From assembly GCF_001687605.2 (NCBI RefSeq), contig NZ_CP016539.2:1270501-1334500 (forward strand): DNA of 64,000 nucleotides, read 5' to 3'. The translations under genes were made by a program, and so were the position numbers. Shown here piece after piece: positions 36,432-45,936 of this stretch; position 1 is the stretch's first letter, and the number at the start of each line of letters is the position of its first letter. The stretch is from Planococcus plakortidis (GTDB lineage: Bacteria > Bacillota > Bacilli > Bacillales_A > Planococcaceae). The notes under the pieces were generated by a model that was not told where the DNA came from, ran no database searches, and saw nothing but the letters and a program-made list of their open reading frames with translations.

Positions 36432-36911
36432 TTAGATATGCTTCAACAATGTTTCCGCAAATTTTTCGAGCCCGATGCGGTCATCTTCCGTGAAGCGGGC
36501 AAGTTCCGGGCTGTCGATGTCGAGCACGCCGTAAGCTTCGCCGTCTTTGAAGAGCGGGATCACAATCTCCGAACGGGAAGCGGCATCGCAAGCGATATGT
36601 CCAGGGAAGGCGTGGACATCTTCGATCACCATCGTTTCGTTCTTATCGATGGCCGTGCCGCATACGCCTTTTCCGACGGGGATGCGGACACAAGCCGGCA
36701 TGCCTTGGAACGGCCCGAGGACAAGCCCGCCGTCTTCCATCAAATAGAATCCGACCCAATTGATGCGGTCGAGAAATTGGCCGAGCAGTGCGGAAGCATT
36801 CGATAAATTGGCGATGCGGTTCGGTTCGCCTGCGAGCAGGGCATCCAGTTGTTTATTGAGCAGATTGTACTGTTCTTCGCGTGTGCCGCTGTAAGTGGAT
36901 GTAGCAAACAT
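36432..36911 (-). CDS. ytsP: Free methionine-(R)-sulfoxide reductase, GAF-domain (YtsP)
   Basis: 159 residues, a single GAF domain. Three cysteines in the expected positions (PACVRIPVGKGVCGTAI and GHIACDAASRSEIVIPL) form the fRMsr active site that reduces free methionine-R-sulfoxide. The family also includes YtsP-type proteins once annotated only as GAF. It converges with the methionine gamma-lyase gene, placing two methionine-related genes side by side, and is followed downstream on the same strand by no further gene before the terminator. Confidence 0.88.
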   Translation of the reverse strand: MFATSTYSGTREEQYNLLNKQLDALLAGEPNRIANLSNASALLGQFLDRINWVGFYLMEDGGLVLGPFQGMPACVRIPVGKGVCGTAIDKNETMVIEDVHAFPGHIACDAASRSEIVIPLFKDGEAYGVLDIDSPELARFTEDDRIGLEKFAETLLKHI

Positions 36912-36940
36912 GGAATCATCTCGTTTCTATAAGTTTCTAT

Positions 36941-37741
36941 TTAATAGTGTTCAGTATAAAAGCGTTCGGCGAATTTGTGCAAGCCTTCAGCACTGTGGGC
37001 ATCCGAACCGAAGACGAGCGGGATGCCGAGTTCGCGTGCATAAGCGATATAAGGCTGCGGCGGGTAAAATTCCAGGCAGCCTGGTTTCGACAAGCCGGCG
37101 GAATTGACGTCCAGTTCGTAGCCGTGTTCTTTGATCATCCGGAGGATTTTGCGGATGCGGGCATCATCGTCAATATGTTCCCGATGGATATGCTGGAATT
37201 TATGGCATAGAGTCGGATGCCCAATGCGTTTCGGTTTATGGGGGCCAAGATCCGCAAGTATGGATGCTTCGACGGTATCGTAATACAAGTCATAGACAGC
37301 CTGCACGGATCCCATGTCTTTCGCGAGATCCATAAAAGCGCCTGCACTGAAATCAAAACAGATATAGCGGTCAAGGCAGCGCAGGAAATGGACCGACAAG
37401 ATGGCATCTTCCAGTTCAGTCCCGGCTTGCCCGAGCAGTTCGGCTGTCTGTTTTTCGAACCCTTGGATATAATCCACTTCTAGCCCGCTACGGATCCGCA
37501 TTCCTGGAAATTGCGCTTTCGCCTCTTCCAGTGCATTGAAATACGCAGGCAATTCGGCCAAGCCCATGCCGCTATCTTGATCAGGCGTCGTATCCGTAAA
37601 ACCTTCCGGCAAGGGAGCGTGTTCGGTAAAGCTGATGTCCGTGAACCCGGATTTTTCCGCCTTTTCGATATAGGCGCGGAACGGGTCGCTTGTGCCGTGA
37701 GGGCAGAACGGGGTATGGATGTGGCCATCGCGTTTTTGCAT
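36941..37741 (-). CDS. hisJ: Histidinol-phosphatase, PHP family
   Basis: 266 residues. MQKRDGHIHTPFCPHGTSD carries the PHP metal ligands H-x-H, followed by SFTEHAPLPEGF, GLEVDYIQGFE, HFLRC and the terminal GSDAHSAEGL. HisJ dephosphorylates histidinol phosphate, the penultimate step of histidine synthesis, and is unlinked from the his operon in Bacillus as well. ATG 37741 is preferred because GGTGA precedes it and the N-terminus is then canonical; an alternative ATG lies at 37753. Probably co-transcribed with the ytsP gene, 29 bases downstream. Confidence 0.92.
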   Translation of the reverse strand: MQKRDGHIHTPFCPHGTSDPFRAYIEKAEKSGFTDISFTEHAPLPEGFTDTTPDQDSGMGLAELPAYFNALEEAKAQFPGMRIRSGLEVDYIQGFEKQTAELLGQAGTELEDAILSVHFLRCLDRYICFDFSAGAFMDLAKDMGSVQAVYDLYYDTVEASILADLGPHKPKRIGHPTLCHKFQHIHREHIDDDARIRKILRMIKEHGYELDVNSAGLSKPGCLEFYPPQPYIAYARELGIPLVFGSDAHSAEGLHKFAERFYTEHY

Positions 37742-37820
37742 AAAGTTCACCATCTTTTCAATTTGATAAAATTATTCCCTGTTTTCTTCTAATTTGGCAA
37801 ACAAAAGAGTAGAATACATG

Positions 37821-37848
37821 TTAAAATAAAAGAATCATTAAATATACT
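37821..37848 (+). promoter_or_regulatory. Candidate ezrA promoter
   Basis: TTAAAA (37821-37826), 16 bases, TATACT (37843-37848), 44 bases before the ezrA ATG. The -35 is weak. Confidence 0.45.
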
Positions 37849-37891
37849 TATGTAACCGGTAATGTATTTGGAACAGGGGGCTAAATGACTT

Positions 37892-39586
37892 ATGATGGAG
37901 TATATCATCATTGCGGTCATCATTCTATTGGCGCTGCTTATCATCGGCATGGTGTTTCGAAAAAAACACAATGCGGAAATCGAGCGTCTGGAACAACTGA
38001 AACTGCAACTAAAAGAGAAACCGATTATGGAAGAGCTTACCAAAGTGAAACAATTGAACTTGAATGGCCAGACAGAGGAAATGTTCGAGCGATGGCGCAA
38101 TAAATGGAACGAAATCATGGATGTCGACATCCCGAAAATAGACGCAACACTCTATGACGCAGAAGAATCGATCAAACGCTTTAATTTCCCGAAAGCTTCC
38201 AAGCTCGAAAAACAAGCTGAAGTGAAAATAGATGATACAGACCAGCAAATTGCGACTATTTTCTCTGAACTGGATGAACTGATCGGCAGTGAAGAGAAAA
38301 ATCGCAGCGAAATGGATCTGATCCAGGATAAATACGTGCGAGCGCGCAAAAATCTGCTCGCCCACAAGTCTTCCTACGGGGCGGCTGCCGGCCCGCTTGA
38401 AAAACGCTTGGAGTCATTCGTCCAGCGCTTCGAGGAATATGATCAGCTGACCGATGAAGGCAATTACTTGAGAGCGCGTGAGACAGTGATCAATTTATCG
38501 GCAGACAGCACGGAAGCTTTCATGCTAGTGGACGATATCCCGATGATGCTGGCGGAAATCGATGACAAGATCCCGCAGGACCTTGCGCAATTGCGCCAAG
38601 GCAAGCAAGAAATGGAAGAGCAATCGTATTACCTCAATCACCTGGGATTGACCGAGAAAATGGACGAAATCGACCAAGAACTTGCGGCATTGAAAAAACA
38701 ATTGGAGACTCTTGAAGTAACCGATAGCAAGAAACAAATCGACGAAATCAAGGACCGTATCGATGCGATGTACGACCTTTTGGAAAAAGAAGTGGCGGCA
38801 AAGCATTATATCGACCAGCACTTGATGGAGACGGAGCGCCATCTGCAAGTCGTAGCGCGTGACACCCAGGAACTGGAAGAAGAGAGCCGTTATGTGCAGC
38901 ATAGCTATAAAATCACGGACCAGGAAGCGGCGATACCGAAAACCTGCCTCGAGAAAGTCGAGCAGTTGTCGAAACGTTTCGAGCTTCTGGCGAATCGACT
39001 CGAGGAAGACCAATCCGCATACTCAAGCCTGCAAGATGAGTTGATGCATATCCGTGAAGACCTGACGATCGTCGATTCCACGCAAATGGATTTCACCGAT
39101 GCGTTGAAAAATTTACGTGTCGAGGAAAACAAAGCCCGCATCCATGTAGAGGAATTGAGACGCCGCCTTCAAGAGACGGACCGCATGCTCCATAAAGCGA
39201 ACATCCCGGGCATTCCGGAAGACATGGATGTGCGGCTGGAGGAAGCGGAAGAGCATCTCTTTGTCGCGATGCGGGCGCTTCGTGAAGTGCCGCTTAATAT
39301 GAAGCTCGTCGACAATTATATGGAACAGGCAGAAACAAGCATTACAGACGTTGAGGCGAAAGCGAAAGAGATGATCGAAAACGTCTTGCTTGTCGAGCGC
39401 ATCATCCAATACGGAAACCGTTACCGGAAAACGAATCCGCAGCTTCACGCAAATCTTTTGGAAGCGGAAGAATCATTCCGCCAGATGCGCTATACGAAAG
39501 CGCTCGAAGAAGCGGCGACGGCTGTCGAGAATTTCGAACCCGGCTCGATGAAACGCATCGAAGTGCTCGTGAAGGAAAACGACTAA
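37892..39586 (+). CDS. ezrA: Septation ring formation regulator EzrA
   Basis: 564 residues. One N-terminal transmembrane helix (YIIIAVIILLALLIIGMVF) and then a long cytoplasmic array of coiled-coil, spectrin-like repeats. The conserved C-terminal FZ-type patch is recognisable near YGNRYRKTNPQLHANLLEAE. EzrA binds FtsZ, prevents polar rings and links the divisome to PBP1. Length equals the family norm (about 562). An alternative ATG lies 3 bases later. Ends at a terminator before the cysteine desulfurase gene. Confidence 0.96.
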   Translation: MMEYIIIAVIILLALLIIGMVFRKKHNAEIERLEQLKLQLKEKPIMEELTKVKQLNLNGQTEEMFERWRNKWNEIMDVDIPKIDATLYDAEESIKRFNFPKASKLEKQAEVKIDDTDQQIATIFSELDELIGSEEKNRSEMDLIQDKYVRARKNLLAHKSSYGAAAGPLEKRLESFVQRFEEYDQLTDEGNYLRARETVINLSADSTEAFMLVDDIPMMLAEIDDKIPQDLAQLRQGKQEMEEQSYYLNHLGLTEKMDEIDQELAALKKQLETLEVTDSKKQIDEIKDRIDAMYDLLEKEVAAKHYIDQHLMETERHLQVVARDTQELEEESRYVQHSYKITDQEAAIPKTCLEKVEQLSKRFELLANRLEEDQSAYSSLQDELMHIREDLTIVDSTQMDFTDALKNLRVEENKARIHVEELRRRLQETDRMLHKANIPGIPEDMDVRLEEAEEHLFVAMRALREVPLNMKLVDNYMEQAETSITDVEAKAKEMIENVLLVERIIQYGNRYRKTNPQLHANLLEAEESFRQMRYTKALEEAATAVENFEPGSMKRIEVLVKEND

Positions 39587-39596
39587 GAAAATAACG

Positions 39597-39629
39597 AAAC
39601 CACCAGCACATGAGCTGGTGGTTTTCTTT
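39597..39629 (+). terminator. Intrinsic terminator after ezrA
   Basis: AAACCACCAGC-ACATGA-GCTGGTGGTTT followed by a T-rich tail. Confidence 0.88.
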
Positions 39630-39643
39630 TCGGAGGGATGGCA

Positions 39644-40756
39644 ATGATTTATTTGGACAATAGCGCAACGACCGAACCGGACCCGCAAGTGCTCGAAACC
39701 TATGTCAAGGCGAGCAGCCGCTATTTCGCGAATCCGGCATCGCTTCACCGCTTAGGAAATGAAGCGGAAGACCTGCTCGAGACAGCGCGCAGCCAGATCA
39801 AGGGGCTGCTCGGATACGAACGTGTCATTTTCACATCGGGCGGGACTGAATCGAATAACCTGGCGCTTCGCGGCGCGGCCTATGCCAATCAAGAAAAGGG
39901 CCGACACATCATCTCATGCAAGACCGAACATCCATCGGTTCTGGAGCCGTTAAAGCAACTCGAAAAAGAAGGGTTTGAAATCACGCTGCTGCCGGTTGAC
40001 CGCGAAGGGGCGATCAACCTGGATGAATTACAGCAGGCGCTTCGCGAAGATACCATCCTCGTCAGCATAATGCAGGTCAATAACGAAATCGGCACGCTCC
40101 ATCCGCTGGCACGTATCCGAAGCATGCTTGAGAATCACCGTGCGCTGTTCCATGTCGATGCTGTGCAAGGCATTGGCAAACTGCCGCTCAGCGAGGGGGA
40201 GCGTCCGGATTTATTGACCGTCTCAGCGCACAAGCTGCACGGATTGAAGAACAGCGGGGTCCTAGCGGCCAATAAAGCGGAGCTCGAGCCGCTCCTGCTC
40301 GGCGGTGGGCAAGAAGGCGGGCTTCGCAGTGGGACGGTCTCGGTACCGAACGCTGCGGCGCTGGCAAAAGCATTGCGCCTTGCCACACCAAAGCCTGATC
40401 ACTTAAAATGGAACGCGGAATTGCGCAGCTTTTTTTCAGGATACAAAGATATCTATATCGTCAGCCCAAACGGCGCAGCCCCGCACATCCTTGCGATTGC
40501 GATTAAGGGCGCGCGCGGGGAGACCTTGGTCGGCGCCTTGCAACAGGAAGGCGTCATCGTCTCCACTTCGAGTGCCTGCTCTTCCAGGAACAAGCAAGCA
40601 AGCCACGTCATCGAAGCGATTGGCTTGCCGCGCGAATACCGGGACGGCACGATCCGCATCAGCTTCGGCGCCATGACCACCCATGAAGACATTCTAGAAC
40701 TGAAGAAACGTTTCCATAAAGCGCATCAAACGATCAAAGGAGTCGAACCATCATGA
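39644..40756 (+). CDS. Cysteine desulfurase, NifS/IscS-like, paired with ThiI
   Basis: 370 residues. PLP-dependent removal of sulfur from cysteine. PLP lysine in TVSAHKLHGLKNSG, and active-site cysteine in STSSACSSRNKQASHV; N-terminus MIYLDNSATTEPDP. Overlap with thiI by 4 bases indicates a dedicated partner: in B. subtilis the NifZ desulfurase feeds ThiI for 4-thiouridine at tRNA position 8. ATG 39644 fits GGAGGG better than the ATG at 39638. Confidence 0.92.
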   Translation: MIYLDNSATTEPDPQVLETYVKASSRYFANPASLHRLGNEAEDLLETARSQIKGLLGYERVIFTSGGTESNNLALRGAAYANQEKGRHIISCKTEHPSVLEPLKQLEKEGFEITLLPVDREGAINLDELQQALREDTILVSIMQVNNEIGTLHPLARIRSMLENHRALFHVDAVQGIGKLPLSEGERPDLLTVSAHKLHGLKNSGVLAANKAELEPLLLGGGQEGGLRSGTVSVPNAAALAKALRLATPKPDHLKWNAELRSFFSGYKDIYIVSPNGAAPHILAIAIKGARGETLVGALQQEGVIVSTSSACSSRNKQASHVIEAIGLPREYRDGTIRISFGAMTTHEDILELKKRFHKAHQTIKGVEPS

Positions 40757-41955
40757 AAACCAATCAAATCCTCATCCGGTATGGCGAGCTGTCGACAAAA
40801 GGCCGCAACCGGAAAGCATTTATCTCGCGGCTCCGGAATAATATCCAGACTTTATTCTCAGACGTCCCGGCGCTGCGCATCAAAGCCGAACGCGACAGGA
40901 TGTTCTTGTTCTGCGACGATGAACAAGGCATGGAAAATGTCTTGGAGCGCTTGCCCCAAGTATTCGGCATCCAGTCATTCAGCCCTGTCACGCAGACCAG
41001 CCTGGAGCTGGATGAAATGAAACACACCGCTTTGTCGATCGTCAGGAAAATGGACACGGCCGGCAAGAGTTTCAAAGTTTCCGTCAAAAGGCCGTATAAG
41101 GATTTCCCATACGAAAAACCTGAAATCATGCGCGCAATCGGCGGCCATGTGCTCGGCAACACGCCGGAACTGACCGTGGCGATGAAAAATCCCGACATCG
41201 ACTTGAATGTTGAAATTCGCCAAGACGCCGCTTATATGATGGCTGAAACGATACAAGGGGCTGCCGGGTTGCCGATCGGGGCAGGCGGCAGGGCGCTGTT
41301 GATGCTGTCAGGCGGCATCGACAGCCCTGTTGCCGGATATCATATGCTGAAGCGGGGCGTAAGGCTTGAACTGATCCATTTCTTCAGCCCGCCGTTTACG
41401 ACCGAGCGCGCAAAAGAGAAAGTGCTGGATTTGGCGGAAAAATTGAGCGGCTTCGGATCGCCAGTGACTTTGCACATCATCCCGTTTACGGAAATCCAGC
41501 AGGAAGTCCATAAACAAGTCCCGGATAATATGACGATGACCTCGACCCGCCGGATGATGATGCGCATAGCCGATGCGGTGCGCGCAAAGACTGACGCCAA
41601 AGCGATCATCACAGGCGAAAGCCTCGGCCAAGTCGCCAGCCAGACGCTTGAGAGCCTGCAGGCGATCAATGCCGTGACGACGACACCGATTTTGCGCCCG
41701 TTGATCGCACAGGATAAACTTGAAATCATCGAAACGGCTCAAGCCATCGGAACTTACGATATCTCCATCCGGCCGTATGAGGATTGCTGCACGATCTTCA
41801 CGCCGGCCAACCCTAAAACGAAGCCGAAAACGGACAAGGTGGAACATTATGAGAGTTTCGTGTCTTTCGGCGAAATGATCGACCAAGCGGTAGCGGAGCG
41901 CGAGGTCATTGAATTCCCAAGAAAGAAACAGCAGCGTTTCGAAGATTTGCTGTAA
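40753..41955 (+). CDS. thiI: tRNA 4-thiouridine synthase ThiI
   Basis: 400 residues. N-terminal ferredoxin-like and THUMP domains (about 1-165), then the PP-loop adenylation motif MLSGGIDSPVAGYHML (near residue 184). It lacks the C-terminal rhodanese domain found in E. coli, as in B. subtilis, so sulfur is expected to come directly from the upstream cysteine desulfurase. The product is s4U8 in tRNA, a UV sensor. Starts inside the end of the desulfurase gene and ends at a long palindrome. Confidence 0.95.
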   Translation: MKTNQILIRYGELSTKGRNRKAFISRLRNNIQTLFSDVPALRIKAERDRMFLFCDDEQGMENVLERLPQVFGIQSFSPVTQTSLELDEMKHTALSIVRKMDTAGKSFKVSVKRPYKDFPYEKPEIMRAIGGHVLGNTPELTVAMKNPDIDLNVEIRQDAAYMMAETIQGAAGLPIGAGGRALLMLSGGIDSPVAGYHMLKRGVRLELIHFFSPPFTTERAKEKVLDLAEKLSGFGSPVTLHIIPFTEIQQEVHKQVPDNMTMTSTRRMMMRIADAVRAKTDAKAIITGESLGQVASQTLESLQAINAVTTTPILRPLIAQDKLEIIETAQAIGTYDISIRPYEDCCTIFTPANPKTKPKTDKVEHYESFVSFGEMIDQAVAEREVIEFPRKKQQRFEDLL

Positions 41956-41971
41956 CCCGAACCCTTCTAGC

Positions 41972-42003
41972 AGCCCGGCCAAGGACATGTCCTTGGCCGG
42001 GCT
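41972..42003 (+). terminator. Palindromic hairpin after thiI
   Basis: A perfect 32-base palindrome centred on CATG (AGCCCGGCCAAGGA...TCCTTGGCCGGGCT), then ATTATTAT. It is T-poor, so termination efficiency is uncertain. Confidence 0.7.
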
Positions 42004-42143
42004 ATTATTATGCAGTAAATTCGTTATTCTATTAGAACAATCATTTAGTGAATTAGTATTGATATCAGAAAAAGATTGACGATGTGGAGTGGTTTTTTGC
42101 GCGGTTGTCCTTATTAATAGAAGAATTGCTTTAAAATAATTAT

Positions 42144-42171
42144 TTTGAATAATTAAATATTTATTGTATAA
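42144..42171 (+). promoter_or_regulatory. acsM promoter in an AT-rich region
   Basis: TTGAAT (42144-42149), 16-base spacer, TATAAT (42166-42171). The surrounding 100 bases are strikingly AT-rich. Confidence 0.65.
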
Positions 42172-42215
42172 TAATATAAGAATAATATTAGTTTATTGGC
42201 AAAGGGGAGATTGGG

Positions 42216-43790
42216 ATGAAACGCGAACAATTGCTGGCACCTGAAAACTATAATTTGGTGGAAGAATTCGAACGCTTTGCGACGGGAGATGGACGCAAGG
42301 CAATCATTTGGGAGAACGATAAAGGGGAAAAGAAAGAAGTTACATATGATGAATTGATTCAACAGGCGAACCGTGCAGCGAACAGCTTTGAAAAAGCAGG
42401 CCTGAAAAAAGGCGATGTCGTGCTGGTCATGGTGCCCCGGCTGATCGAGGCGTACATTGTGTATGTGGGCGCATTGAAAGCAGGGCTCGTCGTCATTCCG
42501 AGTTCTGAAATGCTGCGGGCGAAAGATATTTCCTACCGCCTGAACCATAGCGAGGCCAAAGCGGTCATAGCATATGAACCGTTTTTGAGCCAATTTGAAG
42601 GAGTCGCTGAAATGGAAGGGCTGACCAATTTCGTCATCGGCCAGGGACCCGATTCCTGGATTTCATTGACCGACGAAATCGCTTCAGCTTCTGACCATTA
42701 TGAAGCGGCACAGACCAAGAATGACGACATGGCATTTCTTTCCTACACATCCGGAACGACCGGCAATCCGAAAGGCGTGGTCCATAGCCACGGCTGGGCT
42801 TATGCGCATTTGCGCACATCCGCCGAGCATTGGCTCGGTGCGGAAAAAGGGGATCTGGTCTGGGCGACGGCGAGCCCGGGCTGGCAAAAATGGATCTGGA
42901 GCCCGTTCCTCGCTACACTCGGGAGCGGGGCGACGGCATTCGTCTATAATGGCAAATTCGACCCGGCTGTCTATCTTGAATTGCTCGAAAAACGGAAAAT
43001 CAACGTGCTATGCTGTACGCCGACGGAATACCGGCTGATGGCGAAGCAGAAAGATTTGGCGGATTACGATTTAAGCGCGCTCCACAGCGCCGTGTCGGCA
43101 GGAGAGCCTTTGAATGCTGAAGTGATCGATGTCTTCCGGAAGCATTTCAATTTGGATGTGCGCGACGGTTACGGACAGACCGAAAACACCTTGCTTGTCG
43201 GCACGATGAAAGGCACACAAGGGCGCAAAGGCTCGATGGGCAAACCGACGCCAGGAAACCGGGTGGACATCATCGATGACAACGGGGTGCCATGTGCGGT
43301 TGGAGAAGTCGGGGACATCGCCGTACACGTCGAGACGCCGGCTTTGTTCAAGGAATACTTCAAAGATGCGGAGCGTACGCAAATGCAATTCCGCGGCGAT
43401 TATTACGTCACCGGCGACAAAGCATCAAAAGATGAAGATGGCTTTTTCTGGTTCGAAGGGCGCGGGGATGACATTATCATTTCGTCGGGCTACACGATCG
43501 GGCCGTTCGAAGTGGAAGATGCGCTCGTCAAGCATCCTGCCGTGCAGGAATGTGCCGTCGTCGGTTCACCGGATGAAATCCGCGGGGCGATCGTCAAAGC
43601 TTTTGTCGTCTTGACAGAAGGCAACGAAGGCGGGGAAGGGCTCATCACGGAACTCCAGAATCACGTCAAGGAATTGACAGCGCCGTATAAATACCCGCGC
43701 GCTATCGAGTTCCGCACCGAACTGCCGAAAACGGCATCAGGCAAGATCCGCCGCGTTGAACTGCGGCAAGCGGAAAATGCAAAAAAATAA
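42216..43790 (+). CDS. AMP-forming acyl-CoA synthetase (medium-chain, MbcS/YtcI-like)
   Basis: 524 residues. Adenylate-forming enzyme with LSYTSGTTGNPKGVVHSH (P-loop), DGYGQTENTLLVG and the hinge/catalytic LPKTASGKIRRVELRQ. Compared with AcsA (25.5-27.3 kb) it is shorter and less acetate-like; MbcS-type enzymes activate methylbutyryl- and other short or medium branched acids, which fits a membrane with branched fatty acids. The B. subtilis neighbour in this slot is ytcI. A C-terminal lysine equivalent to the AcuA target is present. AAAGGGGAGATTGGG precedes the ATG. Confidence 0.86.
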   Translation: MKREQLLAPENYNLVEEFERFATGDGRKAIIWENDKGEKKEVTYDELIQQANRAANSFEKAGLKKGDVVLVMVPRLIEAYIVYVGALKAGLVVIPSSEMLRAKDISYRLNHSEAKAVIAYEPFLSQFEGVAEMEGLTNFVIGQGPDSWISLTDEIASASDHYEAAQTKNDDMAFLSYTSGTTGNPKGVVHSHGWAYAHLRTSAEHWLGAEKGDLVWATASPGWQKWIWSPFLATLGSGATAFVYNGKFDPAVYLELLEKRKINVLCCTPTEYRLMAKQKDLADYDLSALHSAVSAGEPLNAEVIDVFRKHFNLDVRDGYGQTENTLLVGTMKGTQGRKGSMGKPTPGNRVDIIDDNGVPCAVGEVGDIAVHVETPALFKEYFKDAERTQMQFRGDYYVTGDKASKDEDGFFWFEGRGDDIIISSGYTIGPFEVEDALVKHPAVQECAVVGSPDEIRGAIVKAFVVLTEGNEGGEGLITELQNHVKELTAPYKYPRAIEFRTELPKTASGKIRRVELRQAENAKK

Positions 43791-43800
43791 TGATTTTGCC

Positions 43801-43829
43801 AAAAGCCCCCGCTCACACCGGGGGCTTTT
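43801..43829 (+). terminator. Intrinsic terminator after the acyl-CoA synthetase gene
   Basis: AAAAGCCCCC, 9-base loop, GGGGGCTTTT. Confidence 0.85.
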
Positions 43830-43835
43830 GCTGTA

Positions 43836-43864
43836 TTTACTTTCCAATAGGGCAGGCATATAAT
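43836..43864 (+). promoter_or_regulatory. rarD promoter
   Basis: TTTACT (43836-43841), 17-base spacer, perfect TATAAT (43859-43864). A start near 43871 argues against the GTG at 43879 as the rarD initiator. Confidence 0.7.
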
Positions 43865-43917
43865 GGGTCTATTATTTCGTGAATAAAAATATTTTAAGAA
43901 TGGTGCGCGATGCGAAG

Positions 43918-44850
43918 ATGACTGAAGAGAAAAAAGGAACATTGCTGACGATTTTGACCTATACGATCTGGGGGTTCCTCCCGATATTCTGGAAGCAAGT
44001 TGACCATGTACCCGCCGACGAATTGCTGGCCGGCCGGATTTTTTGGGCGTTTTGGCTGACGCTAGGCTTTATCGTGCTGACAGGGGGCGGCAAGCGATTT
44101 ATGGAGGATATAAAGTCCTTGTGGAAGTCGAAGAAAACCTTCTTCATGCTCATGCTTGCTTCGTTCCTCATTTCGGCCAATTGGTTTTTCTATATTTATG
44201 CCGTGACCAACGACCGGATCGTCGAAACGAGCCTGGGCTATTACATCAACCCGCTCATTTCCGTGTTGCTCGGTTCGTTCTTCTTAAAGGAAAAACTTTC
44301 GCCTGCCGTAAAGGCCGCTTTTGTGCTTGCCGCTATCGGCGTGGCGGTCATCACGATTTCCTACGGGACTTTGCCGTGGCTGGCGCTCGGCATGGCATTC
44401 AGCTTTGCGTTCTATGGATTGATCAAGAAAACCATCCAGCTGAATGCATTAAGGGGCCTGGCGATCGAGACGATGTTCGTGCTGCCGTTTGCGACTGCCT
44501 ATTATATCTATCTATTTTCTGTCGACCGCGCAGCGTTTTTGCATAGCGGCGTGCCGACCGACCTGCTCGTCATCCTCAGCGGATTCCTGACCGCCTTGCC
44601 ACTACTGCTTTTCGCCATGGGGGCGCCGCTCATTCCGTTATATATGATCGGCTTCCTTCAATATATCGCCCCGAGCTTGATGCTGTTGATCGGCGTCTTT
44701 CTGTACGGAGAGGCATTCGGGACCATTTCGGCCATTTCCTTCTCCTTTATCTGGAGCGCCCTGATCCTGTTCACGGGGTCGAAAATCATGGAAGCGAGAC
44801 GGATAAGAAAAAACCGCCATATAGCAGGTGCCGAATTTGGCGGAAAGTGA
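43918..44850 (+). CDS. rarD: EamA-family transporter RarD
   Basis: 310 residues and about 10 hydrophobic segments in two EamA halves. The N-terminus MTEEKKGTLLTILTYTIWGF plus FWKQVDHVPADELLAGRIFW matches RarD, described as a chloramphenicol-sensitivity or drug/metabolite exporter. Function in Bacillota is unclear. ATG 43918 is used because the -10 TATAAT lies at 43859, leaving only 8 bases before the GTG at 43879; no strong Shine-Dalgarno helps. Single-gene unit, not part of the B. subtilis order in this region. Confidence 0.82.
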   Translation: MTEEKKGTLLTILTYTIWGFLPIFWKQVDHVPADELLAGRIFWAFWLTLGFIVLTGGGKRFMEDIKSLWKSKKTFFMLMLASFLISANWFFYIYAVTNDRIVETSLGYYINPLISVLLGSFFLKEKLSPAVKAAFVLAAIGVAVITISYGTLPWLALGMAFSFAFYGLIKKTIQLNALRGLAIETMFVLPFATAYYIYLFSVDRAAFLHSGVPTDLLVILSGFLTALPLLLFAMGAPLIPLYMIGFLQYIAPSLMLLIGVFLYGEAFGTISAISFSFIWSALILFTGSKIMEARRIRKNRHIAGAEFGGK

Positions 44851-44908
44851 AACATATTGAGCGTTGTATCGTATAGTTAAATGGAATACTTAAGGAGGGA
44901 AATGGAAC

Positions 44909-45922
44909 ATGATGAACACAAAACGATGGATCGCTTTAGTCGCCGCTGCTGTATTGCTAGTGATCTCACTGGTCATTAACTCGGCATTCAGCGTACTGCA
45001 GTCGGATTTCACTTCAGGATTTGATGATTGGACGGGAATGGATCAGACAGCCTTGAGCGAACGAGTGGTTGAACCGGGTGATGCTTCCAACCGCATTGCA
45101 GTGTTGAATGTGGACGGGGCGATCCAGGATACGGGCGAAGCTTCCGTTTTTGCAGCTGCTGGCTATAACCATGACCTGTTTATGGAGCAATTGCAAGCCG
45201 TCAAGGAAGACAGCAGCGTCAAAGGCGTTGTGCTGCAAGTCAATTCCCCTGGCGGAGGCGTGGTCGAGTCCGCTCAAATCCACGACAAGATCAAGGAAAT
45301 CCAGGAAGAAACCGGCAAGCCGCTTTACGTGTCGATGGGCGCGATGGCTGCATCAGGCGGTTATTATATTGCCGCGCCGGCTGAAAAGATTTTCGTCAGC
45401 GAAGAAACCTTGACGGGTTCAATCGGTGTCATCATGCAAAGCGTCAATTATGGTGAATTGGCAGAGCGCTATGGCATTGATTTTGTCACCATCAAATCGG
45501 GGCCATACAAAGACATATTGAGCCCGACGCGGGAGATGTCCGAAGAAGAACGGGCGCTTTTGCAAGACATGCTCGACAGTTCATATGAAGAGTTTGTCGA
45601 TGTCATCGAAGAAGGCCGCGATATGACCGAAGCGGAAGTGAAGGAATACGCAGATGGGCGCATCATGAATGGCCGCCAAGCAGTCGAGGCGAACCTTGCG
45701 GACGATTTCGGCTTTGCGGAAGATGTCATCCAGGCTATGCGTGATGATTTCGATCTAGCCGACGGTGAAGTATTCGAGTACGGGGCCGGAGATAACTGGT
45801 CTTCACTGTTCGCGATGAAGGCCGGCTCATTCTTCGGGATGGACATGGAAACGAAATTCATTTCGGATATGCTGTCCCAAAACAGCGGGCCGCGGATGAT
45901 GTATCTATACGGTGAAAACTAA
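44909..45922 (+). CDS. sppA: Signal peptide peptidase SppA
   Basis: 337 residues. N-terminal membrane anchor (ALVAAAVLLVISLVINSAF), then a ClpP-like serine-lysine peptidase. The nucleophile is S149 in GAMAASGGYYIAAP and the general base K201 in SGPYKDILSP, matching B. subtilis S147/K199. SppA degrades leftover signal peptides and helps resist lantibiotics. AAGGAGGG precedes the ATG; an alternative ATG is at 44912. The RDD gene follows after 14 bases, as in B. subtilis sppA-yteJ. Confidence 0.95.
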   Translation: MMNTKRWIALVAAAVLLVISLVINSAFSVLQSDFTSGFDDWTGMDQTALSERVVEPGDASNRIAVLNVDGAIQDTGEASVFAAAGYNHDLFMEQLQAVKEDSSVKGVVLQVNSPGGGVVESAQIHDKIKEIQEETGKPLYVSMGAMAASGGYYIAAPAEKIFVSEETLTGSIGVIMQSVNYGELAERYGIDFVTIKSGPYKDILSPTREMSEEERALLQDMLDSSYEEFVDVIEEGRDMTEAEVKEYADGRIMNGRQAVEANLADDFGFAEDVIQAMRDDFDLADGEVFEYGAGDNWSSLFAMKAGSFFGMDMETKFISDMLSQNSGPRMMYLYGEN

Positions 45923-45936
45923 GGAGGTGGAAAAGC